41,276 bases of DNA from positions 1 through 41,276 of the forward strand of contig CAVCYP010000011.1 in the NCBI GenBank assembly GCA_963606545.1, given 5' to 3'. Positions 1-7,556 of this stretch are shown in pieces (position 1 is the stretch's first letter; each line of letters opens with the position of its first letter). The translations under genes and the position numbers were made by a program. Source of the stretch: UBA9732 sp963606545 (GTDB lineage: Bacteria > Spirochaetota > Spirochaetia > Sphaerochaetales > Sphaerochaetaceae). A model generated the notes under the pieces. It saw only the letters and a program-made list of their open reading frames with translations, had not been told where the DNA came from and made no database searches.

Positions 1-27
1 AGATTCGCTAAGTCATAAGTTAGAGGG

Positions 28-223
28 AGCTTCGAGCCCACCCTTTTCAAGGCTTGCGGGGCTCGCCCTTGCGGTGGCCGGGTAGGCCACCTGCGGGCCG
101 CCTCGCTGCAAAGTTGCTTGCGGGGCTCGCCTTACGTGCTCCTGGTTGTCCGCACTTCAGGCCGGCTTTGCTTCAGACGCTCCACGTATTCGCGTCTTCC
201 TACCGCAAAGCTTCGAGCCCACC
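28..223. repeat. GC-rich non-coding segment with direct and inverted repeats
   Basis: The segment is clearly richer in GC than the rest of the window and holds two direct repeats: a 15-mer (AGCTTCGAGCCCACC) at 28-42 and 209-223, and a 16-mer (GCTTGCGGGGCTCGCC) at 52-67 and 116-131. CGAGCCC in the first repeat is the inverse of GGGCTCG in the second, so hairpins can form. Further hairpins are GGTGGCC/GGCCACC at 73-91 and AGACGC/GCGTCT at 175-197. Open frames across it have no start-site signals and an Arg/Pro/Leu-rich composition, so I do not call a gene. It resembles a dispersed intergenic repeat lying downstream of tRNA-Asp. Confidence 0.6.
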
Positions 224-235
224 ATGTAGTCGAGT

Positions 236-267
236 AAAAAAATAGGCAACCTTTTGAAAGGTTGCCT
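236..267 (-). terminator. Intrinsic terminator of tRNA-Asp
   Basis: A perfect 10-bp stem (AGGCAACCTT at 244-253 with AAGGTTGCCT at 258-267) and a TTGA loop are followed on the minus strand by a run of T. It lies 9 nt beyond the 3' end of the tRNA. Confidence 0.9.
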
Positions 268-276
268 GTTTTTTTA

Positions 277-350
277 CGAGATCTACGGGGCTCGAACCCG
301 TGGCCTCCACCGTGACAGGGTGGCGTGATAACCAGCTTCACCAAGATCCC
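277..350 (-). tRNA. tRNA-Asp (anticodon GTC)
   Basis: A full 74-nt cloverleaf is visible on the minus strand: a 7-bp acceptor stem with one G-U pair, a D arm GTGA/TCAC, an anticodon stem CCACC/GGTGG around loop CTGTCAC (anticodon GTC), a T arm ACGGG/CCCGT with loop TTCGAGC, and discriminator G. The CCA end is not encoded, so it must be added after transcription. It has its own promoter (364-392) and terminator (236-267). Confidence 0.96.
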
Positions 351-363
351 AATTGACTACTGA

Positions 364-392
364 AAGTTACAATAAACGCCTTTATTTGTCAA
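364..392 (-). promoter_or_regulatory. Promoter of tRNA-Asp
   Basis: On the minus strand TTGACA (387-392) is separated by 17 nt from TAACTT (364-369), which puts the start a few bases before the tRNA. The -35 box abuts the yhbY stop codon. The spacer contains the inverted repeat AATAAA-GGCG-TTTATT. Confidence 0.65.
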
Positions 393-686
393 CTAGCGCA
401 AACTTTTTTTGTTGAGGTTTTTCAATTCCTCATTTTTGCGGTAGTAAACAGCAGTAAAACCCGTGGTTGCCACTAGCTCAGAGCCAGTTTCTTGGGCCAG
501 CTGATTGGCCAGGACCTTTACCTGATCCTTGAAATCCTGAAAGCGAACTTTCACGAGTTCATGGGCGGTAAGGGCCTGGTCTAAGGCGTCTATAACTCCG
601 GTGGAAATGCCGCCATGGCCAACCATGACGACAGGATCCAACGTCTGTGCTTTGCTTCTAAGATTTGCCCTGAAGCTACTTTGCAT
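393..686 (-). CDS. yhbY: YhbY/CRM-domain RNA-binding protein
   Basis: A 97-residue protein of the CRM (YhbY) family, whose bacterial members bind RNA and associate with pre-50S ribosomal particles. The family signature is visible: an N-terminal helix with L-R-S-K-A, the VMVGHGGIS loop (GxxG-type), then the helix and strand ALTAHELVKVRF, ending in a hydrophobic strand FTAVYYRK. I chose the ATG at 684-686 because GGAG lies just upstream in the correct window; longer starts lie inside the upstream gene. It overlaps the end of the acyl-CoA ligase gene by 11 bp, so translation is probably coupled. A role in ribosome assembly is inferred from the family. Confidence 0.88.
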   Translation of the reverse strand: MQSSFRANLRSKAQTLDPVVMVGHGGISTGVIDALDQALTAHELVKVRFQDFKDQVKVLANQLAQETGSELVATTGFTAVYYRKNEELKNLNKKSLR

Positions 687-2412
687 TAACCATCTCCTTG
701 TACTTGTTAGCAACAACGAATCTCTTAATCTTCTTTGTAGAAGTCATCTCCATAGGTTCGTCGACAACAAATACCTTTCTAATTCTCTTGTATGGGAGAA
801 GTTCTTTGTTGACTTCTTCAACAATTTCTTCCATATGTTTCTGCATCTGAGCCTTGTCTGTGATGGTCTTCAGGCAATCCGCTGACGGATAAATGAGAGC
901 ACATACACCTTCAACTTTCATAGCAGCATCAAGAACATAACCCATGATGCAAATCTGGTCAATATCGTAGTAGAGCTGGAAGTGGTCTTCAATCTCTTCT
1001 GGGAAGACGTTCTTACCGCCGTCTGTAACAATGATGTTCTTTGCACGGCCTGTGAGATAGACAAAGCCACGGTCGTCCATGTAACCAATGTCGCCAGTTT
1101 TGAGCCAGCCATCTTCTGTCATGATCTCGGCAGTTGCTTCTGGGTTGTTGTAGTAGCCCTGCATGATGTTGATACCGCGGACGCAGATTTCTCCGTTGCC
1201 CTGCTCATCCTTGTCTCTGAAGCAAACTTCCATGTTGGCACAAACTTTACCAATACTGGTTTCTTCATAGTCGAAGGTTGGGTTGAGGGTGATAATTGGG
1301 CTGGTTTCTGTTAAGCCGTAGCCCTGGACAAAGTCAATACCAAGCTGGTTGAACTGCTTGAAGGTAGAGGCTGGAAGTGGTCCACCACCAGAGATACAAA
1401 TTCTGTTCTTATCAAGAGATACCTTCTTAAGAAGGAAGCCAAACATCTTCTTTCCAATGTTTACCTTGAAGACTTTCTTTACAAAGCCAGAGAAGCCCAT
1501 CATTGCATGGATGAGGCCACTTACGAACTTGCCCTTCTCTTCAACGCCCTTCATCATTGCTGCAATGAGCTTGTTGTAGAGCATTGGAACTGCAAGGAAC
1601 ATGGTGACTCCGCCCTCTTTCATTTCCTTGAAAATTTGCTTGATGATAAGGCGCTTTCCAAATACAACGTTTGCGCCAACGGACATGGACTCAATGAATA
1701 CTGCCAACATTGTGTAAGCGTGATGGATAGGAAGAATAGCGTAGAAGACATCGGTTTCGTAGATGTTCATCTGGCTCTGGGCGCTGTAGCAGTCGCCGGT
1801 GAGGTTCTGATGGGTGAGCATGACGGCTTTTGGGGTGCCGGTGGTGCCGCTGGTGAAGAGGAAGGCAGCTAGGTCAGTTGCTGCGGGCTTTTCGAACGGC
1901 TGGGGGCCTACGTCTGGGATGTTGAGGATGTAGTTGTCCTCAAAACCCTTCTCTTCCAAGCTGACTTTGAAGAGGTAGTTTTTGTCTTTGCCAATTCTGT
2001 CAATGCGCTCGCCATCGACAAAGATTGCTTTGACGTCTACGAAGTCAATGAGGTGCTGGATTTCAGCGTCGGTGAGGGAATAGTCAACAGGAACGACAAT
2101 TGCGCCCATGTAAACTATTGACATATAAGCAATTGCCCACTCTGGACTGTTTTTGCCAGTTACTGCAACGCGGTCGCCCTTGCGAATGCCTTTTGAGTAA
2201 AGCCAGCAAGCGGTCTTGATAATTTGAGCTTTTGCTTCTGTATAGGTGAAAACAAGGTGCTTTGGGGAAAAAGCTTCAAAACAGTTTCTTGAGCCCCATC
2301 TTGCCTCTGTGATGTCAAACATTTCACCAAGAGTTGGCCACTCGCCCTGAAAATACTTTCCTCTGTAGTTGTCAAGAAAATCCCATGGAGTTGGATTATG
2401 TTTTTTTGCCAT
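676..2412 (-). CDS. Long-chain acyl-CoA synthetase (AMP-forming)
   Basis: A 578-residue member of the ANL superfamily (acyl-CoA/acyl-ACP ligases). Visible motifs in order: the phosphate-binding loop LFTSGTTGTPKAVMLTH (about residues 185-201), GYGLTETSP for adenylate binding, GWLKTGDIGYMDDRG, and the C-terminal hinge and catalytic region GRAKNIIVTDGGKNVFPEEIE. These predict activation of a fatty acid by ATP to acyl-AMP and transfer to CoA (or possibly ACP). The start ATG has a GAGGAG Shine-Dalgarno site. A promoter with a palindrome just downstream of its start (2451-2503) suggests repressor control. It is the first gene of a two-gene unit with yhbY. Chain-length specificity cannot be read from the sequence. 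Confidence 0.9.
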   Translation of the reverse strand: MAKKHNPTPWDFLDNYRGKYFQGEWPTLGEMFDITEARWGSRNCFEAFSPKHLVFTYTEAKAQIIKTACWLYSKGIRKGDRVAVTGKNSPEWAIAYMSIVYMGAIVVPVDYSLTDAEIQHLIDFVDVKAIFVDGERIDRIGKDKNYLFKVSLEEKGFEDNYILNIPDVGPQPFEKPAATDLAAFLFTSGTTGTPKAVMLTHQNLTGDCYSAQSQMNIYETDVFYAILPIHHAYTMLAVFIESMSVGANVVFGKRLIIKQIFKEMKEGGVTMFLAVPMLYNKLIAAMMKGVEEKGKFVSGLIHAMMGFSGFVKKVFKVNIGKKMFGFLLKKVSLDKNRICISGGGPLPASTFKQFNQLGIDFVQGYGLTETSPIITLNPTFDYEETSIGKVCANMEVCFRDKDEQGNGEICVRGINIMQGYYNNPEATAEIMTEDGWLKTGDIGYMDDRGFVYLTGRAKNIIVTDGGKNVFPEEIEDHFQLYYDIDQICIMGYVLDAAMKVEGVCALIYPSADCLKTITDKAQMQKHMEEIVEEVNKELLPYKRIRKVFVVDEPMEMTSTKKIKRFVVANKYKEMVNAK

Positions 2413-2450
2413 ATTTATATTCTCCTCAATTTGTTGCTAAATAAGATTTT

Positions 2451-2464
2451 TACTAAATTTAGTA
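2451..2464. promoter_or_regulatory. 14-bp palindrome, candidate operator of the acyl-CoA ligase gene
   Basis: TACTAAATTTAGTA is a perfect 14-bp palindrome lying at about +4 to +17 relative to the start predicted from the promoter at 2475-2503. That is a classic repressor position. The regulator is not identifiable here. Confidence 0.5.
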
Positions 2465-2474
2465 CAACATTATG

Positions 2475-2503
2475 AATATATCAGAAGAGATATGCCGTGG
2501 CAA
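2475..2503 (-). promoter_or_regulatory. Promoter of acyl-CoA ligase-yhbY
   Basis: Minus strand TTGCCA (498-503 of this kilobase), a 17-nt spacer and TATATT (2475-2480). Transcription should begin near 2468, giving a leader of about 55 nt. Confidence 0.7.
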
Positions 2504-2585
2504 TACTTTTTCTGACAAAATTATTGTCTATGTCAACAACCTCCATGTCAACAACAACTCTCAAAACGTATAAATCCCAACAGAA

Positions 2586-2614
2586 TGGACACTTTATCTT
2601 TAAATAAATAGAAT
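2586..2614 (+). promoter_or_regulatory. Promoter of the folC operon
   Basis: TGGACA (2586-2591), a 17-nt spacer and TAGAAT (2609-2614). The predicted transcript begins near 2621 and starts with a small hairpin (AGGTTTT/AAAACCT, 2620-2634), followed by the AAGGGGG Shine-Dalgarno site. Confidence 0.72.
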
Positions 2615-2648
2615 ACCAAAGGTTTTGAAAACCTCAAAAGGGGGCGTT

Positions 2649-3992
2649 ATGGAGTTCACTTCATTTGAGCAGGTTGTAAGCTACATGGAACATTTTACAA
2701 ACCTGGAAAAGAAAACAAACCTGTACAGCGTGCGCACCTACAGACTTGACCGCATGCAAGCTCTCCTGCAAGAACTTGGCAACCCACAAAACAGCTACAA
2801 AACCATCCACGTAGCCGGCAGCAAAGGCAAAGGCTCCACGGCCAGCTACCTTGCCAGCGGACTTAAAGCAGCCGGCTTCAAAGTAGGCCTCTACATGTCC
2901 CCCCATGTAACGGATTACCGAGAGCGCTTCACCCTTTGCGGTCAATTCGTTGACGATAGCCTCCTAATCCAAACGGGAAACCGGCTACAACACCTACTTG
3001 AAGGCTTCAAATTCTGCGACCAACTTGGCGAAAACGAGCCCACCACATTTGAGCTCTACACCGCCTTTGCCTTCCTACTTTTCAAGGAGCTAGGCTGCAC
3101 CTGGGCAGTAATAGAAACCGGACTTGGTGGCCGCCTAGATGCCACCAACATCCTAAGCCCACAGGCCAGCGTCCTCACCCCCATAGAGCTGGAGCACACA
3201 GAAATCCTTGGCGACACCATAGCCAAAATAGCCACCGAAAAATCCAAGATAATCAAACCCGGCGTGAAGGCCTTTACCTCCTTCCAACAGCCCGATGCTC
3301 TTGAGGTTTTCAGAGCAGAGGCTCAAGCACAACATTCTACGCTGTATGAACTTAGTGAAGAGATAACAGAACTTGAGACCTATTACAAATCCGGAAAACA
3401 ATATTCCCATGTTGTATTTAAAGATGGTTTTGAAACAGAATTTGAGCTATCCATGTGGGGCTTGGTTCAGGCGCAAAACAGCGCCCTTGCCCTGATGGTT
3501 TTAAAGACGCTTGGACTTTATAGAAAAGGCTTAACAGAAGAAGCTTTCAATAACAACACCCTTGCTGGGAGAATGGAAAGAATCAACTGGCAAAGACCAC
3601 TTTATCTTGATGGAGCTCATACTCAAAACAGCATGGGACATTTACTTGAAACCTTCAGGGAAATGTATCCAAGTAGTACCGGCCTTTGTATTTTTGGCTC
3701 CGTAAGTGGCAAAAACCATGAAGCCATGTGTAATGAAATACTAAGCACCTTTAATAAAATAATAGTCTGCAAGCCAGGAACTTTTAAGAAAAGCGACCCT
3801 GAAGCCTTGTATAACCTTCTTTTGGCTAAGATTTCTGAAAAACCGGAATATAAAAATAAAGAAGTATATATTAGAATTGATGCCAAAGAGGCTTTGACTC
3901 TGGCGCAGTCCCTTACAGAAAAGAATGAACCAATACTTGCCTGTGGCTCCTTCTATTTGGCTGGCGTGATAAAAGAAGCCTTAGGACTTTAA
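2649..3992 (+). CDS. folC: Folylpolyglutamate synthase / dihydrofolate synthase
   Basis: A 447-residue Mur-ligase-type enzyme that adds glutamate to folates using ATP. The P-loop HVAGSKGKGSTAS is near residue 55. The family block ETGLGGRLDATNI follows, then EHTEILGDTIAKIATEKSKI in the central domain. The C-terminal glutamate-ligase domain contains LDGAHTQNSM. I chose ATG 2649, which has AAGGGGG 4-5 nt upstream, over a TTG at 2625 that lies in the leader hairpin. It is the first gene of a four-gene plus-strand unit. The first ~650 bp use many C-ending codons (GCC, CTC, ACC), while the rest is AT-richer like its neighbours. Whether it also has dihydrofolate synthase activity cannot be told. Confidence 0.92.
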   Translation: MEFTSFEQVVSYMEHFTNLEKKTNLYSVRTYRLDRMQALLQELGNPQNSYKTIHVAGSKGKGSTASYLASGLKAAGFKVGLYMSPHVTDYRERFTLCGQFVDDSLLIQTGNRLQHLLEGFKFCDQLGENEPTTFELYTAFAFLLFKELGCTWAVIETGLGGRLDATNILSPQASVLTPIELEHTEILGDTIAKIATEKSKIIKPGVKAFTSFQQPDALEVFRAEAQAQHSTLYELSEEITELETYYKSGKQYSHVVFKDGFETEFELSMWGLVQAQNSALALMVLKTLGLYRKGLTEEAFNNNTLAGRMERINWQRPLYLDGAHTQNSMGHLLETFREMYPSSTGLCIFGSVSGKNHEAMCNEILSTFNKIIVCKPGTFKKSDPEALYNLLLAKISEKPEYKNKEVYIRIDAKEALTLAQSLTEKNEPILACGSFYLAGVIKEALGL

Positions 3993-4006
3993 ATAGAGGT
4001 TTTAAA

Positions 4007-5443
4007 ATGTCCCTTAACTGGAAAGAAATGGAATTGATTATTAAGGAAGCTCCACTTGAAGGAAGTAAAATTCAAGCAGTAGTTCAAAACTCCTTTCATG
4101 CTGTGACCTGGGAACTTTATAACAGAGAACGTGGAAGGTTTAGCTTTTATTCCGAGATTGGCACACAATCCAGTAGAATAAACCTAGTCTCCACCAATTC
4201 TAAGCCTCAAAAGACCAAAAAGCTCCAAAGATTTGAACAATATGCCAGAAAAAATCTTGAAGGTGCAACCATTATAAAATGCTATCAGCTACCCTATGAC
4301 CGTGTTCTAATATGGGATTTGGACAATCATGGAAGAAAACTGAAAATAGTGATTCGTCTATACAGTGGACCTGGAGCCAACATAATTGTCACAGATGAAA
4401 ACCTGATAATTCAGGACCTGCTGTTACGACGCCCTGGCAGAGATGAGACAAGTAGTAAGCTACTTTTGCTTGAAGAAAAGACAGAAGAGACTAAAGAATT
4501 CACCGTCAGAGAGTATGATTCTCAAACCTACTCTTCCTTTAATGAATTTGTAGAGAAGACCTTCTCTCAGCAGCAAAATGAAGATTTAAAACAGCAGCTA
4601 AAAAAACAAGTTGAAACAAGACGGGACCATGAGCTATCAAGACTTGAGACTTCAATAAAAAGCACTGAAAAAAGTATTGAAGCCAACAAAAACTATCTTG
4701 AGCTTAAAAAGGACGGAGATTTTCTTTCTGCAAATTCCTACCAAATCAAAAAAGGGATGGAAAAGATTACTCTCGTAGACTGGGTTTCAGATCCAACTGG
4801 TAACACGTCCGTCACCTTGCAACTTGATAAAGGTCTTACCCCAGGAGCTAACGTTCAGGCCTATTACGATAAATATCAAAAGGCTAAAGGTACGTATGAA
4901 AACGCCTGCTCTGAGCTTGAAAGACTTAAAACAGAATACGAGCAAACCAAGGCAAAATTTGAAAAAGCCCTTATGGACACGGAGGATGAGCAGGCGGATA
5001 TCAGAAGACTCAAGGCCATTTTGGAAAAATCTCTGCCACAACAGCAAATACAACAAGGTCCCGGCATAAGATGCACAAGTGGTGGCTTTTTAATTCTTGC
5101 AGGCAGAAACGCCAAAGAAAACGATGAACTTTTACGTCACTATGCCAAGGGAAACGACATGTGGCTTCACACAAGAGACTTCCCAGGCGGCTATGTCTTT
5201 ATCAAATTCCGTAGAGATAAAACAATTCCTCTTGAAGTGTTGCTAGATGCTGCTAATATTGCAGTACTTTACTCCAAGGGCAAGAACTCAAAGTCAGTTG
5301 ATTTGTACTACACTCAGGTAAAATATCTTAGACGTCCAAGAGAAGGAAAAACCGGACTTATCCTTCCGACTCAGGAAAAGAATCTGACAATTAATCCAGA
5401 TCCAAAGCGAATTGCAAGGCTTTTGCCAAAGGAAAGTATATGA
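4007..5443 (+). CDS. NFACT-family protein, RqcH/Rqc2-like
   Basis: A 478-residue protein of the NFACT family (bacterial RqcH, formerly FbpA-like), which binds 50S subunits with stalled peptidyl-tRNA and adds C-terminal Ala tails. Seen: an NFACT-N region (residues 1-150) including an YDRVLIWDL segment resembling the conserved DR site; a charged coiled-coil middle (about 175-330); and a C-terminal NFACT-R (DUF814) domain with GRNAKENDELLRHYAKGNDMW and HTRDFPGGYV. It is shorter than the roughly 570 residues of Bacillus RqcH, mainly in the middle. It starts 14 bp after folC with a GAGGT Shine-Dalgarno site and overlaps the next gene by 4 bp (ATGA). A quality-control role is inferred from the family. 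Confidence 0.85.
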   Translation: MSLNWKEMELIIKEAPLEGSKIQAVVQNSFHAVTWELYNRERGRFSFYSEIGTQSSRINLVSTNSKPQKTKKLQRFEQYARKNLEGATIIKCYQLPYDRVLIWDLDNHGRKLKIVIRLYSGPGANIIVTDENLIIQDLLLRRPGRDETSSKLLLLEEKTEETKEFTVREYDSQTYSSFNEFVEKTFSQQQNEDLKQQLKKQVETRRDHELSRLETSIKSTEKSIEANKNYLELKKDGDFLSANSYQIKKGMEKITLVDWVSDPTGNTSVTLQLDKGLTPGANVQAYYDKYQKAKGTYENACSELERLKTEYEQTKAKFEKALMDTEDEQADIRRLKAILEKSLPQQQIQQGPGIRCTSGGFLILAGRNAKENDELLRHYAKGNDMWLHTRDFPGGYVFIKFRRDKTIPLEVLLDAANIAVLYSKGKNSKSVDLYYTQVKYLRRPREGKTGLILPTQEKNLTINPDPKRIARLLPKESI

Positions 5444-6045
5444 AAAATGCCTGTGAAGGGGTTCTTTACCCTCAAGCTGCTGCCAGTAAAATACAACTGA
5501 CTACACAAGATAAGGCTCCAAAATTTTGCACGCTAGCAAATACAAATCTAAGTGCTATTGAAGTTCCACACAAGGCTTGGATTTACTGCAAAGAAGAACT
5601 GGAAAACACCTTCTCCTATCTAAGACAGCAAAACAAAGCCGTATCAAACATCTTTGTTTTGGCTCCGCTTCACAAAGGGTCCCTAGACTTTGATGGCAAG
5701 CTTAAAATCTATTGTCCAGAAGACGGTGCTCTCAAAGGCTCTGATTGGGAGCTAAAGCTAGAAACCCCTCAAGAAATCAAAGCCCTTCCCTTCCTAGAAC
5801 AAAATGACGATGTCTGCACAGAAGAACATAGCCTAGAAGTTCTAGCCCCTTTTATTTATGCAACCTGCCACGCAAACCACTGTGAAGCTAAAGTCTGCTA
5901 CCTACTTGCTCCAAAGCAGGAAAACAAAATTGAAGAAATATGTGAAATCACTTCAATTATTGGACGTTCGTACCCAGATTCACTTATATTCATCAGTAAC
6001 AACAGTAAGACTAACTGTGGCGCAATGTGGATAAGGAGAGACTGA
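5440..6045 (+). CDS. amrB: Memo-like (AmmeMemoRadiSam protein B) family protein
   Basis: A 201-residue protein resembling the Memo/AmrB family, a dioxygenase-like fold with unsettled function. Matching landmarks in order: VPHKAWIY (family PHAGY/W), FVLAPLHKG (family GPxH), WELKLETP (WxTPLG-like), and EEHSLEVLAPFIY (EHSLEVQLPF), giving candidate metal-binding histidines. It is 60-90 residues shorter than typical members, with loss mostly toward the C-terminus. AmrA and the radical-SAM partner are not in the window. The ATG overlaps the upstream stop (ATGA), and AAGGAAAG precedes it. Substrate and role are unknown. Confidence 0.75.
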   Translation: MKNACEGVLYPQAAASKIQLTTQDKAPKFCTLANTNLSAIEVPHKAWIYCKEELENTFSYLRQQNKAVSNIFVLAPLHKGSLDFDGKLKIYCPEDGALKGSDWELKLETPQEIKALPFLEQNDDVCTEEHSLEVLAPFIYATCHANHCEAKVCYLLAPKQENKIEEICEITSIIGRSYPDSLIFISNNSKTNCGAMWIRRD

Positions 6046-7556
6046 TGATTACCGTAAATGACATCTTTAGACAGGAGAATATGCTTTGCATTGCTTTTGC
6101 TGATGCTTCCTTAAATGTTAAAGGCTATGAGACCTCCAATGAAAGACCACCAGCCCTTCTTTATCAAGCAGGTAAATTGACAGAAGTTCGTTGGATGGGC
6201 ATGAGAATTTTTGACGGCAAAAGATGTCTCTGCTTTGATGAAAAAGATCTTACAGACAATCAAAATCCAGCTCCTGCCACAGAACTAGCCTACAGCCTCA
6301 GAGCCAACAGTTTTGAACTTATCAAAGACCTTACTTCAGCCCTTGAGCTAATAGAAAAAACTAGTAGCTACAAGGGAAATTTAGACTGGTCTTTTTCAAG
6401 TCTTCCCCTTTCCAGCTTTTACTTTTTTCAAGACAAAAGCGTCCTGATTCTGCCTGAAAAAGCCTGTAGCATTATTGACGCCCTAACCCACGATGAAGAC
6501 CGTTTCCAAGACCGAGAAGCTTGGTACGTGCATGAAGAGGCCAACAACTTTGGTAAGGCAAACTTCCTTTTGCAGTTAGTCTATTACGCCCTCACAGGGA
6601 TAAAGCCTTATGGCCCTGAAGATGTGCGCAACACCGGCTACAAGCCAGTGCCAGTTTCCCTTTACTTTACGGATAATGACGGCAAAATAAAACCCCAGTG
6701 CGAAAAACTTCTTAAGGCAATTGACAACACTTTAACAATGAAAAGAAAGAAGATGTATGAAGTAAGTAATCCTTACGAATATGTGCTTCAGATACTTCAG
6801 GCGGCAATTGCCAATTCTAACCCAAATGATTATGTCATAACAAATTCTTCAGTTTGTAAGGACTACCTACAAAAGCTAAACCAGAAAGCAAAGTGCAACC
6901 TATTCTTAAGAAAAAGAGGTACCTTACTTACAGTAATAGCCGTAATCTGCCTCCTAGTAATTGGCATTGCTTGGTACTACATTTCCCTTGCACTCACCCC
7001 GCCTGAGACTGCAGGCTGCACAAAGACAGAGATTGTTAGCGCTTATTACCAAGCCCTAAACGACCTAGATATAACCGCTCTGGAAGACGCCCTAGCCCGC
7101 GGTTGTGACAGCCCTGACAGCATGGAAGTAATTAGCCTTAATGTTACCTTCAAAACTCGGCAAGCCTATGAAAACGTAGACTCAATTTTGACTCCAGAGC
7201 AGTGGCTTGAAGAGGGCAAGCCGGCTATCACCCAGGGGGGCATGATTTACGGCGCTACCAACGTGACAATTGAAGAGACGGGTGAGTATGAAGCCCTTGC
7301 AACTATGGACTTCTACAGGCCGTACGAGGACGAGGCTGACACTGAAAGCTCCGCCTCTTCCAGCACAGAGCAAACTTCAACCAAAATTGGAAAGTACAAG
7401 AAAGTGGTAAAATTCAGCTTTGTCCAAAAGAAGGATTGGCTTGAGATATCGGATATAGAAGAGCTGGAAAACACGCTCCAGGAAGTTTTTGAAGTGGCCT
7501 ACACGGAGAACAAATCGTCCCTTTCCACCATGCTTGTAACAGATTCCTCGTTCTGA
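6045..7556 (+). CDS. Membrane protein, possible pseudokinase with external NTF2-like domain
   Basis: A 503-residue protein I cannot assign to a family with certainty. I chose ATG 6045 (GGAG at 6034-6037, one base overlap with the upstream stop) over GTG 6027. A large cytoplasmic N-terminal part (about 1-285) has LLQLVYYALTGIKPYGPED followed by a late Arg-containing helical stretch, which resembles the C-lobe of Ser/Thr kinases, but no glycine loop, HRD or DFG is evident. One transmembrane helix (LLTVIAVICLLVIGIAWYYI, about 291-312) follows. The external domain starts with EIVSAYYQALNDLD and ends with FSFVQKKDWLEISDIE, an NTF2-like pattern, with a Ser/Thr/Glu-rich insert. Last gene of the folC unit. 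Its 3' end overlaps miaA by 58 bp, tail to tail. Confidence 0.6.
   Translation: MITVNDIFRQENMLCIAFADASLNVKGYETSNERPPALLYQAGKLTEVRWMGMRIFDGKRCLCFDEKDLTDNQNPAPATELAYSLRANSFELIKDLTSALELIEKTSSYKGNLDWSFSSLPLSSFYFFQDKSVLILPEKACSIIDALTHDEDRFQDREAWYVHEEANNFGKANFLLQLVYYALTGIKPYGPEDVRNTGYKPVPVSLYFTDNDGKIKPQCEKLLKAIDNTLTMKRKKMYEVSNPYEYVLQILQAAIANSNPNDYVITNSSVCKDYLQKLNQKAKCNLFLRKRGTLLTVIAVICLLVIGIAWYYISLALTPPETAGCTKTEIVSAYYQALNDLDITALEDALARGCDSPDSMEVISLNVTFKTRQAYENVDSILTPEQWLEEGKPAITQGGMIYGATNVTIEETGEYEALATMDFYRPYEDEADTESSASSSTEQTSTKIGKYKKVVKFSFVQKKDWLEISDIEELENTLQEVFEVAYTENKSSLSTMLVTDSSF

Noticed and set aside
54..245. 63-residue plus-strand frame in the GC-rich repeat
   Set aside because: Arg/Pro/Leu-rich composition, no ribosome site, crosses repeats and hairpins and runs into the tRNA terminator.
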